A stretch of DNA of 64,000 nucleotides, taken from the NCBI GenBank assembly GCA_028023455.1, contig JAQFVV010006342.1, positions 1,261,001 through 1,325,000 on the forward strand, written 5' to 3'. Under the pieces are notes generated by a model. That model ran no database searches. It saw only the letters and a list, made by a program, of their open reading frames with translations, and had not been told where the DNA came from. This document shows, one piece after another, positions 1 to 10,529 of the stretch. The position numbers and the translations under genes were made by a program. Within the stretch, counting starts at the first letter, position 1, and every line of letters begins with the position of its first letter. Source of the stretch: Epiperipatus broadwayi (lineage: Eukaryota > Onychophora > Udeonychophora > Euonychophora > Peripatidae).

Positions 1-493
1 ATGTCTCTCCAAGTTCAATCCATTTCTCTGATCTCTAGCATCTCTTCCCCACATCACTCCTGCACACTTTCTTATTTCATCCATCCATCTCACATATGGT
101 CTCTTTCTGGGTCTTTTACAATCTCTTGGAATCCAGTTTAAGATTTTTCTATTATAATCACTTCTAGCAATATATCCAGCCCAACTCCACTTCAGTCTTT
201 TAATTTTTTCAGTGAGATCTGTAACACCTGTTTGTTCTCTTATCCATACACCGTATTTTCAATCTCTTCTTGTTACTCCCAACATGCATCTCTCCATATT
301 TCTTTGAGTGGTCTGAAGTCTCTGTATTGCTCATTTATTAAGCATCCAAATATCAGATTCTTAAGTAAGAACTGGTAAAACACATTTTTTAAAACCTTCC
401 TTTTCAAACACAAAGACATATTTCCTTTTAGTATCAAGTTATTTCTATCAAAAGCACTCCAACCAAGTTTAATTCTATGATTAATTTTATCTA

Positions 494-1300
494 TTATGTT
501 TCCATCTGTATTAATAATCTGACCAAGGAATTGTAACTGTTAACTTCTTCTAAGTCATCATAATCAATCTTTATTTTTATATTTTGAGAAAATCCATTAA
601 ACATTACTTTAATCTTTTTAACATTTATCTTTAGTCCTATTTTCCTACTTTTATCTGATAACTCTTGCAAAATTTCCTGCAACTCTAAAGTATTATTTTT
701 AAAAACAACTACATCATCTGCAAAATCTAAATGACATAAATAATCTCCAATTACTTTCACTCCTTTAGCTTCCCATTTTAATCCACAAAATTCTTCTTGC
801 AGCACTGCTGTAAAAAGTTTTAGGGATATGGAGTCACTCTGTCTTATATCTTTCTTAATGTCGACTTTCCTATTATCATTATGTAATCTAATTGTTGCTG
901 TTGCATTTTTATAAATATTCTTTAACATGTGACAATATCCTGGATCTATACCTTGATGATCCAATGCTTTAATCACTGAAGAAATGTTTATAGAATGAAA
1001 TGTTTTTCATAATCTACATATCCAAAGCATAATGGCAACTCATATTCATGTGTTCTTTCTATAACTTTTCTCAATATATGGGTATGGTCTACTGTTTCTA
1101 AACCCACTTTTAAATCCAGCTTGTTCTCTTAGTTGGTGGAAATCCAATGTTCTCTGTAGATGAGTAGTAATTATCTTGGTAAAAATTTTATATAAAACTG
1201 ATAAAAGGCTGATAGGTCTGTAATTTCTAATATCTTATTTATCACCTTTTTAAAATATTAATATTAATACTGCATTCTTCCAATCATCTGATAACTTTGC
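494..1300 (-). pseudogene. RTE reverse transcriptase domain (broken)
   Basis: The longest open piece is 160 codons (976-494). It holds IYKNATATIRLHND, a QSDSISLKLFTAVLQEEF block matching RT motif B (usual form QGDTISPKLFTA), and HLDFADDVVVF carrying the catalytic Asp pair. It continues with KIGLKINVKKIKVMFN, the motif D region. Upstream pieces, down-strand from about 1300, include an LREQAGFKSGF-like segment (RT finger/motif A region) in shifted frames. The glycine normally found in the QGD motif is a serine here. The domain would have copied RNA at the nicked target. Confidence 0.85.
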
Positions 1301-1904
1301 TAAAAAAATTTTTATTTCTTCACCTGCTTCTTTTAATACATCAATTATAATTCCATCATTACCTGGATCGTTTTCTTTCTTCAAAAATTTAATTGCATAT
1401 CCCACTTCTTAATTAAAATTCTGGGCAATTCAGAAGATATAATATATATAGGAGGTATTTCTTCTTTATTACTATATAATTCTTGATAAAAGTTTTCTAC
1501 CCATTTCATGATATCATCTCTCTTTTTAGTAATAATTCCATCTTTTTTTCTTATTGCAGATATAAATTTCTTACCAATATGAAAATGTTGTTTTACAGTC
1601 TTAAGACTTTTATTCTCTTCTACAGCTTTTTTTTGCTAGTTCACAGTTATACTTTCTTATATCATTTTCAACTTTTTTCTGCATCATTTTACAAAATTTA
1701 ACATATTCAATCTTTTTTAATGCATCATTTTTGTATATCTTCATATTCCTTTTTTTCTTCATAAATTCTCTAGTCTTGCTGCTTTTTTCTACCAGCTATT
1801 TTTGTTGCAGTTTTTAAAATTGTATCCGTTATTTTCATATTAATTTTATTCAAATATGAATCATGTTCAAAGTCTGGTAATACTTGAAACCGATTTGTAA
1901 GTTC

Positions 1905-2681
1905 TAATTTGAATTCATTAGAATGTTTCTGGAGATTAGGAATATCAACTGTAAATATTGTTTTTCTTAATAATTTTTGTCTCTTTAGTTACTAATCGAT
2001 GATTACTTCCTGTTAGTCAAAATATAATCTACTTCTGCTGTACTCCATTTGGATGCTTCCATGTCCATTTTCTTTTTACATTTTTCTCAAAAAAAGAATT
2101 CATAATATAAAGTTTTTCTTCTTCTTCAAACTCCACAAATCTATGTCCTCTCTCATTTTTATTACCATAACTAAAATTACCTACAGCACTTTCATCTTTC
2201 ATTTGTTTACCATTCTAGCATTAAAGTCTACTATAATAATTTTAAAATGTTGTTTACTCTGATCCAAAGTCTTTTGTACATCCATATAAAAATCTTCTAC
2301 TATTTCATCACTATGAGAACTTGTTGGGGCTTAAACCTGAATTATCTGCATTTGGTATCTGCTATTAAGTTGTATAACTAATCTTGCCACTTTGTCCAAT
2401 ATACTATCAATCTCAACAATGTTATTCTTTTACTTTTTATTTATAATGAATCCTACTCCACTTATATTTTCAATATTTGTGCCTTTATAATAGAGTACAT
2501 GTCCACTTTTTAAATCACTTGTTTCTTTAACTTTTTTTCTAACTTCACAAAGTCCAATAACATCCCATTTAATATAAAACAGTTCTTTTTCTAATTCTTG
2601 CAATCTTCCTTCACTTGAAAGTGATCTGCAATTGTAAGTACCTAAATAAAAAGTTGTCATCGAATGGCAGCCTGGGTCCAC
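1905..2681 (-). pseudogene. RTE endonuclease domain (broken)
   Basis: The first 83-codon open piece (2681-2430) reads like the N-terminus of an AP-type endonuclease: GTYNCRSLSS, then KWDVIGLCEVRKK with the catalytic Glu position, then SGVGFIINKK. The first ATG in this frame is eight codons in, at MTTFYLG; the codons before it start from GTG in a frame opened by a TAA. Further endonuclease blocks follow in other frames down to about 1905, including IIVDFNARMV and KRKWTWKHPNG. In working elements this domain nicks target DNA to prime reverse transcription. At least three frame changes or stops separate the pieces. Confidence 0.8.
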
Positions 2682-2690
2682 AATCAGGGA

Positions 2691-3006
2691 TTCTTAGCAC
2701 CTTCTGCCTTTGGTCACCAATTGCTGCCTTTGTTGGTGACTTTACAGCCTCCTGGGAATAAGAGCCATGATTTACTTTTGTCTGTCATGATTGTATATAT
2801 TTATTGGTTGACATTATATATACATACATACATACACATATTTTATATAATAGCAGCTAAAGCTCACATAAACCATAGAATCTACAATCTGTTGACAACA
2901 AAATGTTTATAGGTAAAATATTATAGATTCCATAGTTTATGTAATTTTTATCTGTTATCATGAGACTTACATTTATATATTATCTAGTTATTGTCAATTT
3001 ATTGTT

Positions 3007-3009
<3 letters not shown>
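2691..3009. other. No gene; probable LINE 5' leader and AT-rich flank
   Basis: The first ~100 bases (to about 2790) have higher G+C and may be the 5' leader of the minus-strand RTE element. The rest is AT-rich, with a short TACA repeat near 2820. No coding or RNA signal is seen. Confidence 0.4.
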
Positions 3010-3038
<29 letters not shown>

Positions 3039-3067
3039 TTATTATATATATATATATATATATATAA
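3010..3067. repeat. (TA)n microsatellite
   Basis: Two long runs of alternating T and A separated by a short TGTTTAT interruption. Confidence 0.95.
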
Positions 3068-3301
3068 TACACACATATGTAGATACATTTAATATGTGGA
3101 ATTAATTATCCATTTATAATTACTTAATTAAAAAACTCTTTATCTCAAAGAGTAGCTAATGGAAGCTACTGTTGTAGCCAAAGTGCTTTCTAATTAACTA
3201 CTTATAAACGGATACTCTACACAAATATTTCCATTTAAAATATCCATTAAAATATTATATATATTATTAATCAATGTCTGTATTCCAATTATAATAAAAT
3301 A

Positions 3302-3412
3302 TATATAATTATTCAAAACAATACAATAATTAATACAGTAAATATATATATTTGTTTTTAAAATATTTTTTACTGTATTAATTATTGTATTGTTTTGAAT
3401 AATTGTATATAT
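3302..3412. repeat. Hairpin (palindromic) repeat, MITE-like
   Basis: The left arm (3302-3345) contains ATTCAAAACAATACAATAAT, and the right arm (about 3368-3412) is its near-perfect reverse complement; both arms carry TAATACAGTA. It resembles a short foldback MITE. No clear target duplication was found. Confidence 0.75.
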
Positions 3413-4255
3413 ACAGTTTTCTTTAGATAAAATATTTATGAGATTATTAGTCAGCCAATACTTTAAACTAGGATGCCACCTATTATTGGTTCCTTAGAAG
3501 AATATCCACTTTTATTTGGTTAAATTAAGAGATATCATGTATGTGAAACGACCTAACCATTTCCTTTTCCAGATATATTCAGAGATAACTCAAGCAAATC
3601 AGAGTTCACATAAAATGATATTATATATATATATATTAATAAATCAGCACTTAACAAAGATCTATATAAAATAATTAATAAACACACAATAATAAAAATA
3701 TCAATAATAACTCACAAAATGTAATTATTTAGATGAAAGTACAAACAATAATTTATTTTATTACATCAAATAAATAATTCTGATTAAATTATAATCCTCT
3801 CATTTTTAATAATGACATATTGAATTCTTTATGCATCAAACATACAATTTTCACAATAATTTAATAATATATTATTAAAAAGAAATATTAAATGCCCATA
3901 AAGCTAACATATTACAAAAAATAGTAAAGTCAATAAAATGTAATAATTATCAAAAAAATAAGAATAAAAAAAGGAATCTTAATATTTTTAAAAATTATTA
4001 ATTTTAAATATATTCATAAATTGGATATGTTTGTAAGTTAGTTTTAAAATTAGATTATTTTTAATGTTCTAAAATTAATCTACATCTTCTTATGAAAAAA
4101 TAATGGGTGCCAATATAGTATGCATTTGATACCATTTTGAATTTTATAACTTACCCAAAATCCCAGATGACACATTCAAGTGATAAATGACATCCATAAT
4201 AATATTTTTTTAAAAATAAAAACAGGAGTTTTTCACATAATCTGCAAAATCTATG
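3413..4255. other. AT-rich stretch without recognisable features
   Basis: No open reading frame with recognisable similarity, no tRNA-like boxes and no inverted repeats beyond short AT runs are seen. Confidence 0.5.
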
Positions 4256-4263
4256 ACCTAGAT

Positions 4264-4298
4264 CAGTATTGGTGAACCTATGAACCTGTGGGTCAGAC
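4264..4298 (+). repeat. hAT left terminal inverted repeat
   Basis: Begins CAGTATTGG and pairs imperfectly with the right end at 7173-7207. The shared core includes GGTGAA/GGCGAA and GTGGGTCA. Confidence 0.85.
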
Positions 4299-5339
4299 AC
4301 TGACCCATGCAGGTTTTTTAAATGACCCACACATTGATTTTTATAAACTTACTTTTTATATTATAAAAGAGAGAACAGACAATCAAAAATATTAAAAAAT
4401 AAAGTATATATATCTAATGTTGAATTTATAAAAAAATATTTCCAAGTGGACATTGGCTTGCTGATTTTCTATCATATCACTGCACCTGTGTATGATGTAC
4501 ATGGTCATAAAACATCATGTTTCATCCTTTTGTCATGAAGCATGTATAACTCATGACAGTTAGTCATAAACTTGATATGCATTCATATTCATTGCATCGT
4601 AGAATGGAGAGATGTTTGGGGATGTAATAGTGCTGAACTAAATGGCAGCCTGGTCGCACACATCTAGAAGTGTTTAATAATTCAACATTATTATTATTTT
4701 TTTATTATTAAAGTTTCTTATCTACATATGTATGTATATCAAGTAGATTAAGAAGAAATTTCTTCTCAAATTATTATATTCTAAATATAAATATTTTTAG
4801 TTGTAGCCCTGTACTATGTTGGCAGTTAAAAAAATAAAAACAAATGATACAAGTTCCAGACCATATCAAACAATGTTTTGATAAATATGGTGTGATTGAA
4901 AAGAATAAAATGACTGTGTATGTAATTTGTAAGAAAAAAATCACTTCATGTACATACAATGTAAAAAGACATTTTGAAAAGTTACATTCTAATCTCAGCC
5001 TTTCAACAGATGAAGAAAGAAGAACATATTTTTTACAAAAGAAAAAAGGGGAATCCTTCACAAACAAGTGTTTTAAAAACGTTTTTGATTCCAAAAAATA
5101 ACATTACAGCTGGTAGTTTTCAAGTTACCATTGCATTGCTCACCATGGGAAACCTCTTTCAGAAGGAGAGTTTGTAAAACAAGCATTTTTAGAATGTAGT
5201 GCTACTTTGTTTGCAGATTTTAAAGAAAAAGACTATAAATGAGTCCCTAATAAGTCGCAATACAGTTGAAGATCGAGTAATAGAATTAGAAAGAAATATT
5301 TGTTTGTAAATACATAACAATTTATCCAAACTCCTTCAA

Positions 5340-5580
5340 ACACTTTTTAACAAAACTCTTTATTTGTACATATACATACACCTCTGTTTTAACTGACCTG
5401 CAGTCTTCTTCAGAGCTATGATATAATGAACAAAATAAAATAAAAAATATAACTATATAATATGTATAATATATATTTGAAATTATGGCTATGTATTTAT
5501 ATTATTCAAATATTGTAGCTCTGATGAAGACTGCTGGACAGTTGAAACTGCAAGGATAATAAAGAAGTTTTTAAGAAAAA
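5340..5580. repeat. Inverted dimer of a Penelope terminal repeat
   Basis: The right arm (about 5508-5578) and the reverse complement of the left arm (about 5345-5424) share AGCTCTGA(T/A)GAAGACTGC and the following ~50 bases. The right arm also matches 22495-22630 and the minus strand at 27690-27760, next to a Penelope coding remnant. It sits inside the hAT transposase gene, so it arrived later. Confidence 0.65.
5521..5547 (+). ncRNA. Hammerhead-ribozyme-like core in Penelope terminal repeat
   Basis: The order is CTGATGA (5521-5527), helix GACTG/CAGTT (5529-5533 with 5539-5543) around loop CTGGA, then GAAA (5544-5547). This is the CUGANGA, stem II, GAAA arrangement of the hammerhead core. The related copy at 22532-22558 has GATTG/CAGTC in the same helix. 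I could not assign convincing stems I and III, so catalytic activity is not shown. Hammerhead motifs are known from Penelope-like elements in general. Confidence 0.5.
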
Positions 5581-6582
5581 TTGTTTGCATTAAAGTGTAT
5601 ATGAAAGAAGTGTTATAAACAATATATTCTATGTGCAAAGCAAGGTTTAAAAACAGTTTCTAAAGTAATGCTAGTTGTAATAAAAGTCATCAACTTTATA
5701 AACACAAGAGGTCTTAATAAATGACAATTTGCACAATTATTAAATGAAATTGAGTGCCAGTATGCAGGGACTTTGACATACAACAGTGTTTGATGGCTCA
5801 GTTGTGGTCATGTTCTTGATCAGTTTGTCATTTTATTAGAAGAAATTAAGCTGTTTTTGAATGTAAAAAACAATAGTTTTGATGAATTTTCAAATATAGA
5901 TTGGTTAAATGATGTAATGTTTTTATGCATTCAGCATTTTAATGAACTAAATAAAAAACTTCAAGGAAATGGACAAATTGTTTTAATGATGTTTGAAAAT
6001 ATTAAAATATTTATGATGAAATTTGACATCTTTACTAAGAATTTGGAAATGAAAATCATGAAATATTTTTCTCACTTACAAAAACATTTTCAAAATACAA
6101 TAATTTTTGAACCTACGCTTGACGTTGAAGAAAATGCATTAAAAAATATTTAATGATTATACAGGAAATAAAACAAGCTTTTGAGGAGAGATTTAATCAA
6201 TTTAAAAGTTTGAAAAATACATTTCACTTTATATCCATACAAAAAGGAATTCGAAACAATGGAGTTAACCAAATTTATGTGGCTAGGTATCCATGATTTA
6301 GAAATGGAATTAGTTGAATTTCAAAACAGCATAGTGTAGTAAAATAAACTTGAAAGCTTGATTTCTGAAGTAGAAGGGGAAATGTCTGAAAGAAGTGCAG
6401 ATAATAAGAACCCACACTAAAAATTGAAAATATTATTTTAAATGTATGGGATTCTTCACCAAATAATTTTACATCAATGAAGAAACTTGCTAATGCTCTT
6501 TTAACGATGTTTGATTCAACATATTCGTGTGAAATATTGTTTTCTTCAATGAATTTTGTAAAATCTACCAATAGACATTTTT

Positions 6583-6690
6583 TTTTTTTCCATATGTCAT
6601 AGCATCGGCCGGGACACGAACCCACAACCGTCTGCAACCAACTACTTGCTTGCATGGCGGCTGCGATACCTCTCGGCTAACAACGCAAGA
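6583..6690 (-). mobile_element. tRNA-derived short SINE inside hAT
   Basis: Read on the minus strand it starts GCGTTGTTAGCCGAGAGG (A-box region) and has a B-box-like GGTTCGTGTCC. It ends GCTATGACATATGG followed by an A run (T run at 6580-6592 on the plus strand). The extended middle resembles a Leu/Ser-type long variable arm. The same 3' tail occurs in the copies near 9.1, 10.7, 15.6 and 25.8 kb. It splits the transposase C-terminus. Confidence 0.8.
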
Positions 6691-6775
6691 CAAATAATTT
6701 GGAAATGAATTAATGAATACGGAATATGAACCTAATATTAAGAAACTATCTAGAAATAAACAACAATAGATTTTT

Positions 6776-7172
6776 CTTTAAATATACTTCAACTTTATTA
6801 TACATACCCATACCTGGAACTATATCTATTAATAAATAATATTTTATAATATATATATGATTTTCTTTATTCCTTATTCATTCAAATACTCAGTGCTGTG
6901 ATGACTGCCGATTGGGCATAGTGTCACTTAGTGCGGTAATTCATGGTAGCACTCCATTTATATCAATTTTTTGACGTTGACCTTTATTTTTTGCTCTTCA
7001 CTTGCAAAAGAAAAAGTTGTAAAACAAAAAGGAAATGTAAACTTTTTAGAGGATTTTAAAAGTGAGAACCAAAAAAAAAAGTAGTTTTTAACCATTCTCC
7101 TCTCACCCTTTCCAAGTGACGCCACTGACTTAGTGACTCACGAGCTAGTACTAAAAAAAATAATGAACCAAA
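6776..7172. other. hAT 3' untranslated region
   Basis: AT-rich sequence between the end of the transposase relic and the right terminal repeat. No other feature seen. Confidence 0.5.
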
Positions 7173-7207
7173 TTTGACCCACTTCTCAAAAAGATTCGCC
7201 ATCACTG
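7173..7207 (-). repeat. hAT right terminal inverted repeat
   Basis: The reverse complement begins CAGTGATGGCGAA. It ends immediately before the ACATAGAT copy of the target duplication. Confidence 0.85.
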
Positions 7208-7215
7208 ACATAGAT

Positions 7216-9061
7216 AAAACTGTTTAGAAAGTCTTTTTTTCTAACAAAATAATTATTATTTTATATATATTTAAATATTTATTTTAAAATAATATTAATA
7301 AAGAAAAAAGCAATGTAAGATAGTATCTGAATTTGATTGCTTTGCGCACACACGCTGCAATAGTACAGATTCCATTTAAAATCAAGTAATTTGTCCATAG
7401 AAGCTTCGTTAACCATGCTATAAAATTCTGTATGTGAAAAATAAGAAATGGTGAAATTAATTTCAACTTTATAAAAGTGAGATCAATATATAAAGCTAGT
7501 ATATTAACTGACAATCCTAATACATTTAATAGTTTATGAAAACTCTCCTTAGGGGAAAAACAGAAATATATAAATAATACTATCTAAAAGAAAATTGGAT
7601 GGAAAATTCAGATATTTAATCAAAAATCACACATTCTTAAAAGGGTTGAAGTTATAAATAAAAATACCCAAGTAAAAATCTTTTTTTTTTTTTTTGTAAT
7701 GTTATAATGCTATTTCTTTCCAATTTTTTGACTGATAATGTATATTTTTTCTTTTTAAGAAAGAAAAAAAAATCTAATTTATATATTATACTGATCAAAA
7801 ATAAATATTCTATTTAATTATGGTAATTTAAAAAGAATTTATTTTTTAGGCTGGTGTTTCTGTGTAAATAAAATAGTTAAAATTGGAAGATGTTAATAAA
7901 ATTAATATAATTCCAGAAAAGATAAAAAGAGAATATTTTTGTATATATTTTTCGTAAAGACAAAGAAATGTCATTTTGGTATTTGAAAAAAAAATGTAGT
8001 TAGCGGAAGAAGCAAAAATTTTTAAAGATATCTTGATTAAAGAGTTCTATTATGGATTGAGCACGTAAATTTGTTGGCAGACATCTTTAGAAGGGTTGGA
8101 TAATATCAACACAGAATGGGGATCAGAAAAGAAGTTAAAAAAGAGACCAAGCTTGTTCAAAAAATGACTAAAAGAGGAAAGTCAACATGTGGCTCTTCTC
8201 AACCATTTAAGACCCTATTAATGACATGCAAAAGAATTGAGTTAGTCAGAATGGCATCACCTAGTTGTTCAAGAAGCTGTTAAATTGTGAATTCTTAATT
8301 AAACTAATATGGAAAAGAACATACTATAGTTGAAAATTTCACTATGAGGGGATAAAACTCTTTATTAGTATGCTGCTCATCAAAACCCGGAACTATGTAG
8401 TCTTCTTTCAATTTTAAAAGTGTGTAGTTTCTTCCTGTAACAATCATCAGTGAAATAAGAACGAACAATTGGCTGTCATCTCTCACCCAATCTTTATAGA
8501 CTTATCCATGATGGGCATGCAAACCGATATATCACCTGCTAATAATGAACAATAACTAAAGAAAATAAAGTGGGTCAAGCACAGAATTTTCTTTGAACGT
8601 AATTGACATGTATATCAAACAATCAAAATGTTCCAACTATTTTAGCCAATTAATAATAATAAAAATTACAATTCTGAAAATATTGGCTAAAATCCATTTT
8701 GTATAGTGAAAAGGTATTTAAAAAGTAGTCATAACATAGTTTGAAAATTTATTTCCTTTCTCCTGCCTTATATTTATAAGTTATTATCACACATATTTTA
8801 ATATTTATTTATTTTTGATGCATAATATTTTAACAGCTATTATAACAGATATATGAATTTTTTTTTGATGATTAATATTTAACAATTATTATAATATATT
8901 AATATTTAATTTTTTCAATGCATAATATTTAATAGTTACAATAACATTTTTTCCCAGCAATATATAAGCTAAAATTATATGATAAATTATGTGATATTTA
9001 ACGCTTATTATAATCGATGTATTATCATTTATTTATTTTGAGGTTTGATGGTTTTTTCTTT
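7216..9061. other. No recognisable gene; AT-rich, with degenerate tandem repeats at 8795-9030
   Basis: At 8795-9030 a unit of roughly 60 bases built around GCATAATATTTAACA...ATTATAA recurs three or four times with divergence. At 8036-8300 a slightly less AT-rich piece could be a dead coding relic, but nothing in it is recognisable. Confidence 0.4.
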
Positions 9062-9141
9062 CATATGTCAAATGCATTGACCGGGAAGCGAACCCGGGCC
9101 AGCTGCTTGGAAGGCAGCTATGCTGACCACTAGGTCATCAA
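9062..9141 (-). mobile_element. tRNA-Gly(TCC)-derived short SINE
   Basis: The minus strand reads CTAGTGGTCAGCATAGCTGC, anticodon loop CTTCCAA (TCC), then CCCGGGTTCGCTTCCCGG. This is close to animal tRNA-Gly(TCC), but the 5' acceptor strand no longer pairs and the T loop has C in place of A. It ends ATTTGACATATGAAAG like its relatives, so it is a SINE or tRNA pseudogene and not a working tRNA. Confidence 0.75.
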
Positions 9142-9912
9142 GTTATTGGTAGCATTTACTTTACTTTTTTTTTAAAAATATTTAATATTTTTTATTATTA
9201 TGTTTGTATATTTTTTTGTTAATAAATAATAATTCAATAGTTCATGTAAGTATATTGGAGCTTGTAGGGTTAAATTATGTCAAGTTAAATCATTTTTCTC
9301 TGATATGAATATCTTAATATTTACTTATATTTTTTTGATTCATATAAAAATAAACTGAAATGTTTGTAAATACTGCAAGTTGCTATAAATAAATTTTGTT
9401 TTGATTCATATTATTTTTAAACATAGTTATCCATTCTCGCACTCTCATTCCGAACCTAGTTAGAAATAGTTTGTCACATAATCTGAGAAAAGTACATGCT
9501 TAGATGAGCGATTGAGAATATTATGCCATTCTTATGATGATATTGTCAAAGGGGCTCCTAAAGACATTTTTTAGCAAAAAAGTGGCATTTAGTGATAAAT
9601 ATCTTATAAAAATCCTTTTGGATATGAGAGCTTGTTGCTTTTTCCTCTGAGTATTGCCATGATGTAAATAGATCAAGAAATATAACCAACTAACATGTTT
9701 AATCATCATCCAAGTTAATATGATATAATGCATTCAAATAAAGCATGATATACATATAATGCACACACATATATGTCAGGATATTGAAATATGAAGTTTG
9801 GTATAATACACACACACATATATATATAATTACGTCTAAACTTCAGGAATATAAAGTATACGTGTATTTAAATATAAATATATATAAAACAGATTTTATT
9901 AGTTATTACTTA
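9142..9912. other. AT-rich, no feature seen
   Basis: Only short microsatellite-like ACAC/TATA runs (near 9750-9830) are visible. Confidence 0.4.
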
Positions 9913-10028
9913 ACATTCTTTAATTACAGTAATGCTATCTGTAAAATAAACAAAGTCTGAATAAAATAACATTATTCAGTTTTTATATCTGTTTTACAGG
10001 TAGCACTGCTGAAATTAAAGAATTTTAT
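9913..10028. repeat. Foldback repeat (MITE-like)
   Basis: Arms 9913-9968 and 9972-10028 are imperfect reverse complements. Both contain ATTCTTTAAT followed by a CAG.A.TGCTA block and CTGTAAAA. A half copy is at 58683-58735. Confidence 0.7.
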
Positions 10029-10094
10029 CTGCTAAATGATATCTATTTTTTATATTTGAGTTTCAGCTACTTATATGTAACATATTCTATGCAT

Positions 10095-10505
10095 GTATAT
10101 ATATTGAATTAAATATTTCTATGGATTGTTATGATAAAGAATAGAAATGATGAGATTATATCCATGTAAATAGGGATAATCTTTAACCTTTGATATTAGC
10201 AAGAAATTATCAATTAGTACTAACTGACAATTTCTCATTAATCTACAGCTCTTTTGTTGAAGTGTTTTTGTTGCTGAAGTAAAAGTGTTCCTCTTTTACT
10301 TCAAACCCAAGTTTTTATATGGATTTAAACCCAGAAAGTTATTTATATAGATGTGAGGATGTGAAAGAATAACATTTTTCTTGACATCCTGAAATAATAT
10401 TTTTAATTTCTCCAGATAGTTGTATATGTTGAATTGAATATTTCCAAGGATTGTTATTATAATAAAGAATAGAAATGAGGAAATCATATAGAGATAACCT
10501 TTAAC
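10095..10505 (+). repeat. 325-331 bp tandem-repeat unit, locus 1
   Basis: A unit starting near the GGATTGTT at 10124 begins again near 10449 (about 325 bp). Each start is followed by AATAAAGAATAGAAATGA or close variants. Blocks such as CCTCTTTTACTTCAAACCCA are shared with the array at 21655-22245. Confidence 0.7.
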
Positions 10506-10529
10506 CTTTATGTGTATATATATATATAT

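Larger units (their letters stand above)
1..2690 (-). mobile_element. RTE-type non-LTR retrotransposon, near full length, decayed
   Basis: On the minus strand the order is apurinic-type endonuclease (about 2681 to 1905), reverse transcriptase (about 1900 to 490) and an RTE-like C-terminal region (about 490 to 1). The 3' end matches the ends of the copies at 13.95, 30.8 and 46.7 kb, and this copy runs off the left edge only tens of bases before its end. Visible landmarks are an endonuclease start (TTFYLGTYNCRSL), a later DFNARM segment and the RT active-site block HLDFADDVVVF. The reading frame is broken many times, so this copy is dead. The gene order and C-terminal sequence fit the RTE/BovB-like group (the family annotated in many animals as craniofacial development protein 2-like). 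The exact clade is inference. Confidence 0.85.
4838..6775 (+). pseudogene. hAT transposase (GTF2IRD2/EPM2AIP1/ZBED-like), disrupted
   Basis: A BED-type finger remnant is at 4844-5101 (CKKKITSCTYNVKRHFEKLH; one of the expected cysteines appears to be Val). Next come EFVKQAFLECSATLF (about 5168) and SLISRNTVEDRVIELERNI (about 5241). After the inserted Penelope piece the gene resumes with TRGLN and LSCGHVL segments and a 98-codon open stretch (5857-6153) containing IDWLNDVMFLC and HFNELNKKLQG. The C-terminal dimerisation block is visible as LLTMFDSTYSCEILFSSMNF (about 6496-6560). It is cut there by a SINE, and YEPNIKKLSRNKQQ continues after it (about 6725). The order matches animal hAT transposases of about 600 residues. 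Stops, frameshifts and two insertions make it inactive. Confidence 0.85.
4264..7207 (+). mobile_element. hAT DNA transposon with TIRs and 8 bp target duplication
   Basis: The left end starts CAGTATTGGTGAACC. The reverse complement of the right end starts CAGTGATGGCGAATC, and both continue into a shared GTGGGTCA block about 25 bases in. The 8 bp flanks are ACCTAGAT (4256-4263) and ACATAGAT (7208-7215), a 7/8 match, which is the expected hAT duplication length. Between the ends lies a broken hAT transposase. The element has since taken a Penelope terminal-repeat dimer (about 5340-5580) and a tRNA-derived SINE (about 6583-6690). CAG termini, 8 bp duplication and transposase type agree, so the boundaries are well supported. 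Confidence 0.9.
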
